Position numbers and translations under genes: made by a program. Shown in pieces: positions 18,203 to 25,841 of a stretch of DNA of 46,348 bases. Within the stretch, counting starts at the first letter, position 1, and each line of letters starts with the position of its first letter. The notes beneath the pieces are model-generated. The model worked only from the letters and a program-made list of their open reading frames with translations. It was not told the DNA's origin and made no database searches. Source of the DNA: Bacteroidota bacterium (lineage in GTDB: Bacteria; Bacteroidota; Bacteroidia; B-17B0; Aurantibacillaceae); NCBI GenBank assembly GCA_016185125.1, contig JACPOC010000031.1, positions 1 to 46,348 on the forward strand, given 5' to 3'.

Positions 18203-18624
18203 TGGCTGACATTTTTAATAAGGAGAAACGTAGCGAAATAATGTCTAAAATTTCAGGTACTGAAACAAAGCCTGAAATTGCGGTTCGCAAGTTTTTGTTC
18301 GCCGAAGGCTTTAGATACCGAAAAAACGTAAAATTGCTTCCTGGGAAACCGGACATTGTCCTTTCGAAATATAAAACTGTAATCTTTGTTCATGGATGTT
18401 TCTGGCACAATCACAATTGCAACGCTGCTAAACTTCCGGAAACCAGGAAGGAATTTTGGAAGGAAAAAATCACGGGTAATGTATCAAGAGACAAGCGTAA
18501 TTACGAAAAGTTAAAGGATATGGGGTGGCAAGTTATTACAGTTTGGCAATGCGAACTTAAAAATAGAATTGAACAGAAGAAGAATTTTACGTTGTTAGCA
18601 AAAAAAATATTGGGTAATGTTTGA
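18202..18624 (+). CDS. vsr: Very short patch repair (Vsr-type) endonuclease
   Basis: Vsr nicks DNA next to T:G mismatches that arise when 5-methylcytosine deaminates, and so accompanies Dcm enzymes. D51 in PGKPDIV, H64, H69 and H71 in FVHGCFWHNH fall at the same positions as the active-site residues of E. coli Vsr, and the tail motif WQVITVWQCEL is typical. The 140-residue length is normal. Its ATG shares one base with the preceding stop (TAATG), so it is the last gene of the five-gene operon. Vsr-fold proteins also serve as restriction nucleases in some systems, so a restriction role is possible. Confidence 0.93.
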   Translation: MADIFNKEKRSEIMSKISGTETKPEIAVRKFLFAEGFRYRKNVKLLPGKPDIVLSKYKTVIFVHGCFWHNHNCNAAKLPETRKEFWKEKITGNVSRDKRNYEKLKDMGWQVITVWQCELKNRIEQKKNFTLLAKKILGNV

Positions 18625-18765
18625 AATAGCCGCGGATATTTTTAAAGCTATATGTTTAATAATCACATTTGTTTCACAAATAAGCAGAAGGGGAACTCTT
18701 CCTCACCCCATAAAACAGGCACCAGTATCTATTGTTGAATTAAAAATCCGTTAAGAAAATTTGAT

Positions 18766-19452
18766 ATGCGTGTAAAAGTAGCCTTTGATAAAACTGAAGA
18801 GTCGGTCTTTACGTTATTAAGCTTATGTGTCTTGATCACTCAAGCATTCGAATCACTGGTTAATGAAGAGGATGTGTTTAATGCTGATTATAGTTTCGAA
18901 AATGGTACGTTTAAAGACATGGCGAATGATACTATTAGAGAAGCGTTGGTTTACCAAATACTACTTAAAACATGCTCTTATTTGGAGGAATGGAATGATA
19001 TTTTTGGCGTTAGAACAGAAGACAAGGATAAGGCAAAAATTCTCTTTATCAAAAGAATAGCAAAGCCTGCTTTTAAAAACATTACTTCTTGGAAGCAACT
19101 AAAGGAATTCCGAAATCATTTTATTGCCCATAATCATAGAAATAAAGAAGGAAGGAATGTTTTTTTAATTGAACAAGAATATCATTCACCTCAAACTGAT
19201 GGTGAAATTTATTTATTAGTTCACAGCCTTATTAAACTGACTAATCTTGTAAATTTTTTCTTTCCGGATGTGGCACTTAAAATGACAAAGGAGCCGCCGA
19301 AAACGAGTAAATCCAAAAATAAAAACCTAACAAAAACTGAAATCAAGCAAAGAATTAAAGCCACCCAATCGATTGATAATTTCATCTCAGATTCAATGAT
19401 GAAATTAAAGATTGTAGAAGCGTCCATTACAGCGAATAGTGCAAAAATTTAG
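18766..19452 (+). CDS. HEPN-like helical protein, possible RNase effector
   Basis: The 228-residue, alpha-helical protein has the segment EFRNHFIAHNHR, in which R116 and H122 give the RX4-6H pattern of HEPN RNases, usually at the start of the last bundle helix. The C-terminal 60 residues are Lys/Ser/Thr-rich. HEPN proteins are common abortive-infection toxins, but here the motif is the only direct evidence. It is the first of three closely spaced genes (gaps of 5 and 7 bases) that follow the methyltransferase operon after 141 bases. Confidence 0.6.
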   Translation: MRVKVAFDKTEESVFTLLSLCVLITQAFESLVNEEDVFNADYSFENGTFKDMANDTIREALVYQILLKTCSYLEEWNDIFGVRTEDKDKAKILFIKRIAKPAFKNITSWKQLKEFRNHFIAHNHRNKEGRNVFLIEQEYHSPQTDGEIYLLVHSLIKLTNLVNFFFPDVALKMTKEPPKTSKSKNKNLTKTEIKQRIKATQSIDNFISDSMMKLKIVEASITANSAKI

Positions 19453-19457
19453 ACTCT

Positions 19458-20111
19458 ATGGAAAACATCATAACGGTTGATATAACTCTAAAAATACTGA
19501 ACGATAAATTAATTGCGTTACAGTCTCTCTTATTAAAAAAAGACACCTCTATAAGTTTATGGATACCTTTATTTTCCTCAATAGTTGGCGGATTACTAGT
19601 TTGGGTCGGGCAGTCATTGGAAAGAAGATACAGAAAAAAAATTGACGCAAAAAATATGCGATTGGAAATATATGCCTATTGTAGAAAATTAGAGGCGGAG
19701 ATGAGAAATAATTATAGAGAACTGGCTATGGCAAAAACGCATGCAGAGTATTGGTGGTTTTGTCACAATTTTTCCGAAGCAGGAAATAAGATAAAAAATT
19801 ATGACGAGCATTTACGTAGCCAGACTTTTGCAAGGGAGATCGAACGAAGAATTGGTGAAACTAAGGCGGCTTTCATTGGGCATGTAAGAAAGTTTCAAGC
19901 GATTAAAGAGTTGCCGGATAGTATAGAAAAGAGATTGAATGATATTTGCGATCTTACTCACCAAAAGGCAAAAGTTTATAGCGCTACAGACGATTATAAC
20001 AAAATCAGAAATGAGCAGATAGAAAAGGATGAAGAAGTCCTTCGCAATATTTACTATAGAAATATGGTTCATTTTAAAACCATTAATGATCATTTACAGA
20101 GTTTGATATAA
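19458..20111 (+). CDS. Single-pass membrane protein with long cytoplasmic helical domain
   Basis: One hydrophobic segment (about residues 32-50, ISLWIPLFSSIVGGLLVWVG) is followed by a basic ERRYRKK stop-transfer stretch and about 150 residues of charged helix. The short N-terminus would lie outside the membrane and the large domain in the cytoplasm. It starts 5 bases after the HEPN-like gene and is probably coexpressed with it. No enzyme motif is visible. A membrane-anchored partner or effector of the HEPN-like protein is a guess from context. Confidence 0.6.
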   Translation: MENIITVDITLKILNDKLIALQSLLLKKDTSISLWIPLFSSIVGGLLVWVGQSLERRYRKKIDAKNMRLEIYAYCRKLEAEMRNNYRELAMAKTHAEYWWFCHNFSEAGNKIKNYDEHLRSQTFAREIERRIGETKAAFIGHVRKFQAIKELPDSIEKRLNDICDLTHQKAKVYSATDDYNKIRNEQIEKDEEVLRNIYYRNMVHFKTINDHLQSLI

Positions 20112-20118
20112 TTGAAAT

Positions 20119-20613
20119 TTGGAGGATTTTTTTTCGAATAGTGGTCTATTGGACTATCTGGTGTTGCGGCCCCTTTCCCATATTGAACTGAATTGGGAAT
20201 TAACTTGGGATGAAGCAGAAAATAAATATATAGAAGAAGATGGTTTTTCACGGCCATTAAATAATTTGATTAAAGAGATAGTTAGTTCTGATGTTCCTGA
20301 AAAATATCATAACAATGAAGATATTTTGGCTGAATATGTAATAAAAAAAATGAAGTGGCCTATAAAAAAGGTTGGTAATAGATGGGTTGGAGATGACTAT
20401 AAATCAATATTGGAACAAGGTGGCTTTAGCGACATTAATGAGACAAATTTAGTCAAAGCTGCTGCAGGAAGAATTCATGCTGCAATCCGATGTGGTCAAA
20501 AAAATTTTGATTCGATGGAAGATTCACATCAAAGGATCTTAGCAACTGTTATGTCGATAATGTTATATCATCGTAGCTTTTATATAGAAAATTATACTTC
20601 TTATAATGATTAA
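20119..20613 (+). CDS. Hypothetical soluble protein, third gene of the HEPN-like cassette
   Basis: The 164-residue acidic protein has no recognised motif. The start is uncertain. The frame opens at a stop two codons upstream and contains only TTG starts at 20119 and 20149 or a GTG at 20161 near its beginning. An eight-base T run at 20129 is a place where a lost or gained base could have removed an ATG start. The frame begins 7 bases after the membrane-protein gene, so it belongs to the same transcript. After it, 379 bases lack genes. Confidence 0.55.
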   Translation: MEDFFSNSGLLDYLVLRPLSHIELNWELTWDEAENKYIEEDGFSRPLNNLIKEIVSSDVPEKYHNNEDILAEYVIKKMKWPIKKVGNRWVGDDYKSILEQGGFSDINETNLVKAAAGRIHAAIRCGQKNFDSMEDSHQRILATVMSIMLYHRSFYIENYTSYND

Positions 20614-20992
20614 ATTAGTTCAGGTATTCCCTAGCAAGACCAAAGAAAAGGCACACGTTATGTACTTCTGAAGCTCAGGTACTTTCAGAAGTCGTAATAC
20701 AGCGTTCCCTTCGGTCGGGCTCTCGCCACTCGCTTTTTTATTCCGCTTTGCTACATAAAAAGAGCTTAAACAATGGCTCCATCCCTAACGCACGTCAAAG
20801 CACAATAAAAAGATTGCTTCCGCGCCCATTCCATGAGGCGCTCCCGCAACTTTTTATTAAGCTTTTCCTTTAGAACAAGACATTAAGAGTTTAAGCGAAG
20901 CTTAAACCCTTACATTCATTTTCATTGGAATCTCACAATAATTTCTAAGTTTTATAGCAAACCACTGCAGTTTAAAATATTATTTTTATCCT
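20614..20992. other. Gene-free stretch with a short hairpin and a CT-biased segment
   Basis: No convincing frame is present in these 379 bases. A hairpin with arms ACTTCTGAA (20664-20672) and TTCAGAAGT (20684-20692) has no T-run. Bases 20700-20860 are rich in CGCT/TTCG words and in C and T, like the longer gene-free segment at 21.2-21.95 kb. This may be a non-coding region of the mobile element. Confidence 0.5.
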
Positions 20993-21223
20993 ATGACCCA
21001 AGAACTAACAAAAGACATTTTAGAAGAATACGGTTTTAAGATCGTTGATTCAAAAACTAAAGACCGGCTCACAGTTTTAGTCGGGGATCGAGTTGAAATT
21101 ATTATCGTTGATGATGGGACAGTAATGTATTCCAATATGGGTTTTGATTATCCTCTCCCGGATTTACCGGCTTTAAAAAAGCTCTACAAAGAATTACGCC
21201 GTACCGAATTAACTAAAAAATAG
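20993..21223 (+). CDS. Small hypothetical acidic protein
   Basis: The 76-residue product starts at an ATG and reads MTQELTKDILEEYGFK at its N-terminus. It has normal Bacteroidota codon use and a compact alpha/beta pattern with a DRVEIIIVDDGTVMY strand pair. I recognise no family. It stands alone between two gene-free, CT-biased stretches, which makes it likely cargo of the mobile region. Confidence 0.6.
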   Translation: MTQELTKDILEEYGFKIVDSKTKDRLTVLVGDRVEIIIVDDGTVMYSNMGFDYPLPDLPALKKLYKELRRTELTKK

Positions 21224-21978
21224 AAACAGGTAAAGTGGTGTTCCTCAGCAGGTGCAAAGCAAAGGGTGCGCCAAACCAAAATAGCATTTGCTTTACTTAA
21301 TCTTTTCAAGGCTTTTAGCAAACGTTATTTTGCCTGCTTGCTTTCGCTTGTGTTTGTTCCGCTTCGTTTCACTGCGCTACACAATCCACTGCGCTTACCG
21401 CTTCGCAGGCTTTGGGTTTGTCACACCCTTTACGGTTTGCACGTGCTTCGTCACGGCAGCCTTTCCTGTCCTTCAAGCCGCTTCATTCATTTCGTTGCGT
21501 TTACCCGGCACGTTACCGCTACGCTATCACTTAGCCTGGGTAATACTCACTCAATTCATTTCAGCCGCTTTCAGTCCACCGGCTGCCAACTTTTCGGCTC
21601 GCCTGCGTGTCGCTTTGGGCTGCGGTAAAACGGTCGCAAGCCACTTTGCGGTAAATAGTTTATTGTTTTGCTTGCGTCTCATTTCACCTTGTGTTGTCGG
21701 GCGTGCGGCATAAATTAAGGTATTAATTTATTGATTTGCCGCACTGGCAACATAGGTCGGCCCCCTGCTCAGCGAAAAGCTTCGCAGTCCCGGCCTCCCA
21801 CCCAAAGCTCCGCTCGCAGGACGGCTCGCCGCGTGTGTCCGCAAACCGTTCATTCCGTTCGTCGCGCCTTTCAGGACGCATCTCACTTCATTCACTCTTT
21901 GCAGCCACATCCCACCGCACGCCGCAGGCGCTTTTACCCAAAAAATACTATCTTTAATTAAATCTATAATACTACCCT
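21224..21978. other. 755-base gene-free, pyrimidine-skewed, GC-rich stretch
   Basis: This stretch is much richer in G+C than its neighbours and its plus strand is strongly pyrimidine-rich, with words such as GCTTCG, CGCTACG and CTCGC recurring. Long frames are open in more than one phase here (for example 21266-21628 and 21288-21713), but their products are Leu/Arg/Ser/His-rich and low in Asp, Glu and Lys, so they look like by-products of the composition. Similar stretches occur in Bacteroidota conjugative and mobilisable elements. A transfer origin or a structured RNA is possible but not shown. Confidence 0.5.
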
Positions 21979-22818
21979 ATGAGTTCTAAAACAAAACAAA
22001 TATTAAAAGTATTCTTGCTGGGCATTCTTATATATAGTTGTCTGATAATATTATTCGGTTTCTTTTACTGGGCTACCGAAACTACTAAATATGCTAGCTG
22101 CGCTGAAATACCGTCATTTTTGAATTGCGTTTATTTTAGTTTCGTTTCATTCTTAACAATTGGATACGGTGACATTGCACCTATTGGGAACGGTAAAACT
22201 ATATTGTATTTTGAATCGATTTTCTCTATAGGTTTTACAGGAGTTTTTACAGCAAAACTTGCGTTTGAATTTCTCAGACGATCACAAGATATTCTCATTT
22301 CTGATAAAATTTACCTGCGTAAATCAAAAAAGCTAACCTTCAAACCCGAAAATTATGACTTTATAATAAGGGTCGGCAACAAGGGTAATGCAATAATAGA
22401 TTGTAAGGGCGTCGTAGAATTTTTCCGCATAGCTAGTAACGTGCGAACTACTTCAGATCACTTGACTTTAGAATATAGATTACTTGAGACTACCTGGAAT
22501 TATAAATTTAGATTTTATGAAGAAGGCACTACTGGCAAATTACCATCTGACAACAAAGCATTTTTAAGGCAGTTCTTTTTTTTAAAAGATAATGATAAAC
22601 AAGTGAGGTTTAGTTTATCAGGTACAGACGTTGTCACAGGTCAACCTGTTACGCAGTTTAAAATTTATAAGCTAAAAGATATTGAATATATTGACTCACT
22701 TGTTGATGTATTTGATTGGAAAGATGGAAATAGAACAGCAAGCGACTGGAGTAAGTTTCAAAAATTTAATCCTATGTCTCCTGAAACGAAAGAAATGTTC
22801 GATAAATTCATAACCTAG
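21979..22818 (+). CDS. KirBac-like inward-rectifier potassium channel
   Basis: The 279-residue protein has two transmembrane helices (about 8-31 and 75-98) around a pore loop with the selectivity filter TIGYGD at residues 60-65. The C-terminal 170 residues begin FIIRVGNKGNAIIDCKG, the typical first strand of the Kir cytoplasmic immunoglobulin-like domain, so this is a KirBac type rather than a simple KcsA type. Four subunits would form a potassium channel gated from the cytoplasm. It stands alone inside the accessory island, next to defence-type genes. Confidence 0.85.
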   Translation: MSSKTKQILKVFLLGILIYSCLIILFGFFYWATETTKYASCAEIPSFLNCVYFSFVSFLTIGYGDIAPIGNGKTILYFESIFSIGFTGVFTAKLAFEFLRRSQDILISDKIYLRKSKKLTFKPENYDFIIRVGNKGNAIIDCKGVVEFFRIASNVRTTSDHLTLEYRLLETTWNYKFRFYEEGTTGKLPSDNKAFLRQFFFLKDNDKQVRFSLSGTDVVTGQPVTQFKIYKLKDIEYIDSLVDVFDWKDGNRTASDWSKFQKFNPMSPETKEMFDKFIT

Positions 22819-22836
22819 TAAATATAGATTCAATCA

Positions 22837-22881
22837 AATAAAAAAAGTAAAGCAAGTTAGGGCGTTGCCTGGTTCAGCTTT
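22837..22881 (+). repeat. 45-bp direct repeat, copy 1
   Basis: This copy matches 23846-23890 at 42 of 45 positions and starts AATAAAAAAAGTAAAGC. The two copies lie 1009 bases apart and bracket the HxlR-DoxX gene pair. This suggests that the pair was inserted by, or can be lost through, recombination between the copies. Confidence 0.85.
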
Positions 22882-22907
22882 TCAAATTATATCCCGGCAT
22901 CACATTT

Positions 22908-23303
22908 TTACAAAGTGCTTCTACCACTTCTCGTGATTATTCTCTTTCTATGTTTTGACCCCCATTTGTGAAGTTCTTCAATAATAGGTTTTAAGGTTCT
23001 CCCATAGGGGGTTATTTCATACTCAACTGAAACGGGTGATGTATCATAAACATGCCTTGTAGCTAATTCATTTATTTCAAGCTCCTTTAATTCCTTTGAT
23101 AACATTTTGGGTGTCAATCCCGGTATTTCACGCTGTATCTGTTTAAAGCGTTTCTTACCAAAAGTTAAGGAAAGTATGATCTGTAATTTCCATTTACCAC
23201 TAAGGATATCGAGCGCATCTTTTACAGGCAATAGATGTTTGGTACATTCACCAGTTGACACATGTGTTGGACATTTTCGTTTATCATACTCTACAACTTC
23301 CAT
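22908..23303 (-). CDS. HxlR-family transcriptional regulator
   Basis: The 131-residue winged-helix protein has the family pattern: LPVKDALDILSGKWKLQII, then FGKKRFKQIQ, LTPKMLSKELKEL and VEYEITPYGRTL. Cysteines occur near the N-terminus (C11, C20), as in redox-sensing members such as YodB. HxlR regulators usually repress a neighbouring oxidoreductase or membrane gene in response to quinones or electrophiles. It is divergent from the DoxX gene, with 149 bases between them holding palindromic sites. Confidence 0.9.
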   Translation of the reverse strand: MEVVEYDKRKCPTHVSTGECTKHLLPVKDALDILSGKWKLQIILSLTFGKKRFKQIQREIPGLTPKMLSKELKELEINELATRHVYDTSPVSVEYEITPYGRTLKPIIEELHKWGSKHRKRIITRSGRSTL

Positions 23304-23370
23304 GAGATCTTAATTATTAAACAAATATACCATCAATTCTGCTTTCTTTCTTATAGTGGTTTCCTAAAGT

Positions 23371-23427
23371 ATACCGGTATCCTTTGGGAAAGCAGTACCT
23401 ATTGGATACTTAATTCCAATAGTTTTG
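23371..23427 (+). promoter_or_regulatory. HxlR-DoxX intergenic operator/promoter region
   Basis: ATACCGGTAT at 23371-23380 is a perfect palindrome. A second imperfect dyad, AGTACC (23394-23399) and GGATACT (23404-23410), shares its GTA/TAC half-site. TAGTTTTG at 23420-23427 fits the Bacteroidota -7 element TAnnTTTG. A TTG at 23402 is a possible -33 element, but the 15-base spacing is short. The second dyad overlaps this -33 region, as a repressor site would. Confidence 0.5.
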
Positions 23428-23452
23428 TTGCCTAATCTTAAACTCAAAAATT

Positions 23453-23824
23453 ATGTCAACAAAAACAACAAAAATCATTTCCATTATATTAATGGTAATT
23501 CCTTCGTTAATGCTCGTTATGAGCGGTATTATGAAATTAGCACATGCAGAACAGATTGTAACAGGCCTTACTAAAGCCGGCTTGGGCTCATTCATAACAT
23601 TGTTTGGTATTATTGAATTAGTGTCTGTAGCCTTGCTATGGTATCCAAAAACACACAAGATCGGATTCCTTTTAGCATCTTGTTACCTGGCCGGCGCCTT
23701 GTCTATTGAACTGACAGGAGGAGGAGCTCCAACGGCTGCATTTTTATTAGTATTCTTATGGATAGGAATGTTCTTAAAAAATAAATTGATGTTTGTGCAG
23801 CCTGCAATAGTTGGTGTTAAATAG
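23453..23824 (+). CDS. DoxX-family membrane protein
   Basis: The 123-residue protein has four hydrophobic helices (about 6-25, 44-62, 68-85 and 93-110), with the DoxX-like signature of LMLVMSGIMKL in the first helix. DoxX proteins are linked to quinone-dependent or thiol-redox processes. Pairing with a divergent HxlR repressor fits stress-inducible expression. It lies inside the 45-bp direct repeats. Confidence 0.85.
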   Translation: MSTKTTKIISIILMVIPSLMLVMSGIMKLAHAEQIVTGLTKAGLGSFITLFGIIELVSVALLWYPKTHKIGFLLASCYLAGALSIELTGGGAPTAAFLLVFLWIGMFLKNKLMFVQPAIVGVK

Positions 23825-23845
23825 TATTTAAGGGTCATCTGCTAC

Positions 23846-23890
23846 AATAAAAAAAGTAAAGCAAGTTAAGGCGTTGCCCCGTTCAGCTTT
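23846..23890 (+). repeat. 45-bp direct repeat, copy 2
   Basis: Second copy of the repeat at 22837-22881. The three differences are an A for G and two in the GCC-GTTC part. It lies 21 bases after the DoxX stop. The remaining 240 bases to the next gene hold two hairpins. Confidence 0.85.
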
Positions 23891-23949
23891 CAAGGTCAAG
23901 CCCTCCGGGTTTTTCAAAAAAAATCTCCACACTTCACTCGGTAAAGAAC

Positions 23950-23983
23950 AAAAATGCTACCTCATTCAGGTAGTATTTTTTTT
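23950..23983 (+). terminator. Rho-independent terminator downstream of the DoxX gene
   Basis: AAAAATGCTACCT (23950-23962) and AGGTAGTATTTTT (23968-23980) form a 13-base stem with one G-T pair and a 5-base loop. A run of eight T ends at 23983. The A-rich left side would let it work on both strands. A wider pair of arms (23910-23924 with 23975-23989) can compete with it. Confidence 0.75.
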
Positions 23984-24046
23984 GAAAAAACCTTGACAGC
24001 CTCCGGTTCAAGCCTTTAAAAACTGCTTTCTTTTTTCATTTTTTTG

Positions 24047-24070
24047 CCCGGCTCGTTGCTGGGTTTTTTT
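24047..24070 (+). terminator. Putative rho-independent terminator
   Basis: CCCGGC (24047-24052) and GCTGGG (24058-24063) form a 6-base stem with one G-T pair, followed by seven T. It lies 64 bases before the next ATG, so it may end readthrough from the left or attenuate the next gene. Confidence 0.5.
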
Positions 24071-24133
24071 GTGTTTTTTCTTTGTGTTCAATTAGGGGTT
24101 TAGGCCTCGTTAAGCAATTAAGTTCAAACCGGG

Positions 24134-24592
24134 ATGAAGAAAGGAAGCAAACCTTTTAAAAAACTTGTTATGCTTAAAGCAAAAATCAAAACCCACAAAT
24201 TAGGTTCAACCTACAGCCAGCCTCACTTCTTTATTTTAAACAAAGGCAACAACGCTGGCAAACCATGCGCGCAACACTGGTCAAACTGTTTTGTCTTCCT
24301 GGCAGATGATGAGCAGGATAAAGATTTTTTTTATCTGCTTTTCCTTGGCTTATGGGAGCTCAAATTTTTCAGAAAATATTTGATAGGTTCAGTAATTGAG
24401 TATATCAGGTTAGGTGATCTGGTTGATGTAGTAGAGGAGGCTATTAATTCTGTTAATGCAGGTGAGCGCACCTTCTTAGATGTGGCGCCGGCACTTGATC
24501 AAATTGAGTCGCACACTGCTCAGCTTCAAAAGCAAATTTCATACTTAATTCAGCTACGCAGGGCTCTGTTTTACAAGTACCTCAATTACTAA
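24134..24592 (+). CDS. DUF6943-like protein
   Basis: The 152-residue soluble protein has the conserved-looking N-terminal pattern KIKTHKLGSTYSQPHFFIL, then NKGNNAGKPC and NCFVFLADDE. This matches my memory of the DUF6943 family, which occurs mainly in Bacteroidota mobile elements. No activity is known. The last 40 residues are a predicted helix with Gln/Leu repeats. It is the last gene of the accessory island before the minus-strand oxidoreductase and ends 1 base before that gene's stop. Confidence 0.65.
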   Translation: MKKGSKPFKKLVMLKAKIKTHKLGSTYSQPHFFILNKGNNAGKPCAQHWSNCFVFLADDEQDKDFFYLLFLGLWELKFFRKYLIGSVIEYIRLGDLVDVVEEAINSVNAGERTFLDVAPALDQIESHTAQLQKQISYLIQLRRALFYKYLNY

Positions 24593-24593
24593 C

Positions 24594-25619
24594 TTATTGC
24601 TTTACCAATGGCACTATATGCTGCCCTATTAAACTAATCGACTGCATCAGTTTGTCATGTGATAGGGCTGCATTATCCATTTGAAAAGTGAACCTGGAGA
24701 TACCACCGAGCGCTTCACTATGTCTGAGGATTTTCTCGGCAATTTCTTTTGGTCCTCCAATTAACAATGCACCTGTCGGCCCATTCTGCGCGTCAAAATG
24801 ACTTCGCGTCACTGCTGGCCATCCACGTTCTTTTCCTATTCGTGTAAACGTTTCTGCATATCCCGGGTAAAAGTCGTTAACAGCTTCTTCAGTAGTATTG
24901 GCAACATAACCCAGCGAATGTAATCCGACCTTTAATTGTTCCGGATCATGCCCGGCTTTTTCTCCTGCTCTTCTATACAGATCTACTAAAGGACGAAAGC
25001 GATGTGTTTCTCCTCCGATAACGGCAACCATTAAAGGCAGGCCAAGTCGACCGGCGCGCACAACAGATTCCGGAGTTCCTCCAACACCTAACCAAACAGG
25101 GAAAGGACTTTGTAAAGGACGCGGATAAATTGCCTGGTTGTTTAATGCCGGCCTGAATTTTCCTGACCAGGTAACTAATTCATTTTCCCTGATTTTTAAT
25201 AGAAGATCTAATTTCTCTATAAACAATGCATCGTAATCATGCAGATTTAATCCAAACAAAGGAAAAGCTTCTGTAAATGAACCGCGGCCCACAACCATTT
25301 CGGCGCGTCCTTTAGAAATTAGATCTAATGTTGCAAAGTTTTGAAACACTCTTACAGGATCTGCCGCACTTAAAACTGTCACAGCACTCGTAAGTCTGAT
25401 GTGTTTTGTTCTTGCTGCAGCTGCCGCTAAAATTATTGTTGGGGCAGAATCCAGGAATTCTTTACGGTGATGTTCTCCGATGCCAAAAACATCAAGACCG
25501 GCCTTATCTGCGCATTCTATTCTTTCCAGCAATTGCTCGAGAGCGTGCGCGCTCTTAACCCCTGTGTTATTGTCGTTGCCAACCGAAGCAGACGCGAAAC
25601 TATCAATCCCTATTTCCAT
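24594..25619 (-). CDS. LLM-class flavin-dependent oxidoreductase
   Basis: This is a luciferase-like monooxygenase-fold enzyme using FMN or F420-type cofactors; its substrate is unknown. The TIM-barrel pattern is clear: GIGEHHRKEF near residue 50, LTSAVTVLSAADPVRVFQ, GRAEMVVGRGSF and PVWLGVGGTPESVVRAGRLG. I choose the ATG at 25619 (MEIGIDSFAS, the usual family start) over a GTG at 25640. The length of 341 residues is typical. It converges on the DUF6943-like gene with almost no gap. It appears to be ordinary metabolism, not part of the defence cluster. Confidence 0.9.
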   Translation of the reverse strand: MEIGIDSFASASVGNDNNTGVKSAHALEQLLERIECADKAGLDVFGIGEHHRKEFLDSAPTIILAAAAARTKHIRLTSAVTVLSAADPVRVFQNFATLDLISKGRAEMVVGRGSFTEAFPLFGLNLHDYDALFIEKLDLLLKIRENELVTWSGKFRPALNNQAIYPRPLQSPFPVWLGVGGTPESVVRAGRLGLPLMVAVIGGETHRFRPLVDLYRRAGEKAGHDPEQLKVGLHSLGYVANTTEEAVNDFYPGYAETFTRIGKERGWPAVTRSHFDAQNGPTGALLIGGPKEIAEKILRHSEALGGISRFTFQMDNAALSHDKLMQSISLIGQHIVPLVKQ

Positions 25620-25650
25620 GATTAAATTTTTTTGATACACTGAAAATTAA

Positions 25651-25675
25651 AGAAGGCCGGCTTTACCGACCTTCT
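25651..25675 (-). terminator. Terminator of the 27-residue peptide gene
   Basis: On the minus strand AGAAGG, a T-G pair and CGG fold with CCG and CCTTCT around a 5-base loop, followed by TTTAATTTT. It begins 5 bases after the peptide stop, so it closes a very short transcript. Confidence 0.7.
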
Positions 25676-25680
25676 CGTAA

Positions 25681-25764
25681 TTACTTTTTGACGTTACCTC
25701 TTCCACCTCCGGAAGGATTCCCGGTAGTACTAGGATAATTCGGATTCGATGTGGTTTTTGCCAT
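25681..25764 (-). CDS. 27-residue glycine/asparagine-rich peptide
   Basis: An ATG at 25764 opens a 27-codon frame ending in TAA at 25681. The product includes NPNYPSTTGNPSGGGRGN and ends in lysines. Peptides with this NPNYPS-TGNPSGG-RGN pattern recur in Bacteroidota, in my memory, but have no known role. The gene sits between two terminators and has its own consensus promoter (25810-25841), so it is a separate transcription unit of about 150 bases. It could act as a peptide or the transcript could act as an RNA. Confidence 0.65.
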   Translation of the reverse strand: MAKTTSNPNYPSTTGNPSGGGRGNVKK

Positions 25765-25809
25765 TTTCTTTATGTTTTTGTAAGTGATAAATATCAAACC
25801 CTGTACCAT

Positions 25810-25841
25810 CAAATTTAAAAGCCATAATGACATATAACAAA
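25810..25841 (-). promoter_or_regulatory. Bacteroidota-type promoter of the 27-residue peptide gene
   Basis: On the minus strand TTTG (25841-25838) is followed after 20 bases by TAAATTTG (25817-25810), a full match to the Bacteroidota primary sigma consensus TTTG-N17-23-TAnnTTTG. The expected start near 25804 leaves a leader of about 40 bases to the ATG at 25764. The -33 element overlaps the T-run of the upstream terminator. Confidence 0.7.

Noticed and set aside
21266-21713. Two overlapping frames of 120 and 141 codons
   Set aside because: Composition (Leu, Arg, Ser, His and Phe-rich, few acidic residues) and overlap in different phases point to a GC-rich pyrimidine-skewed non-coding stretch.
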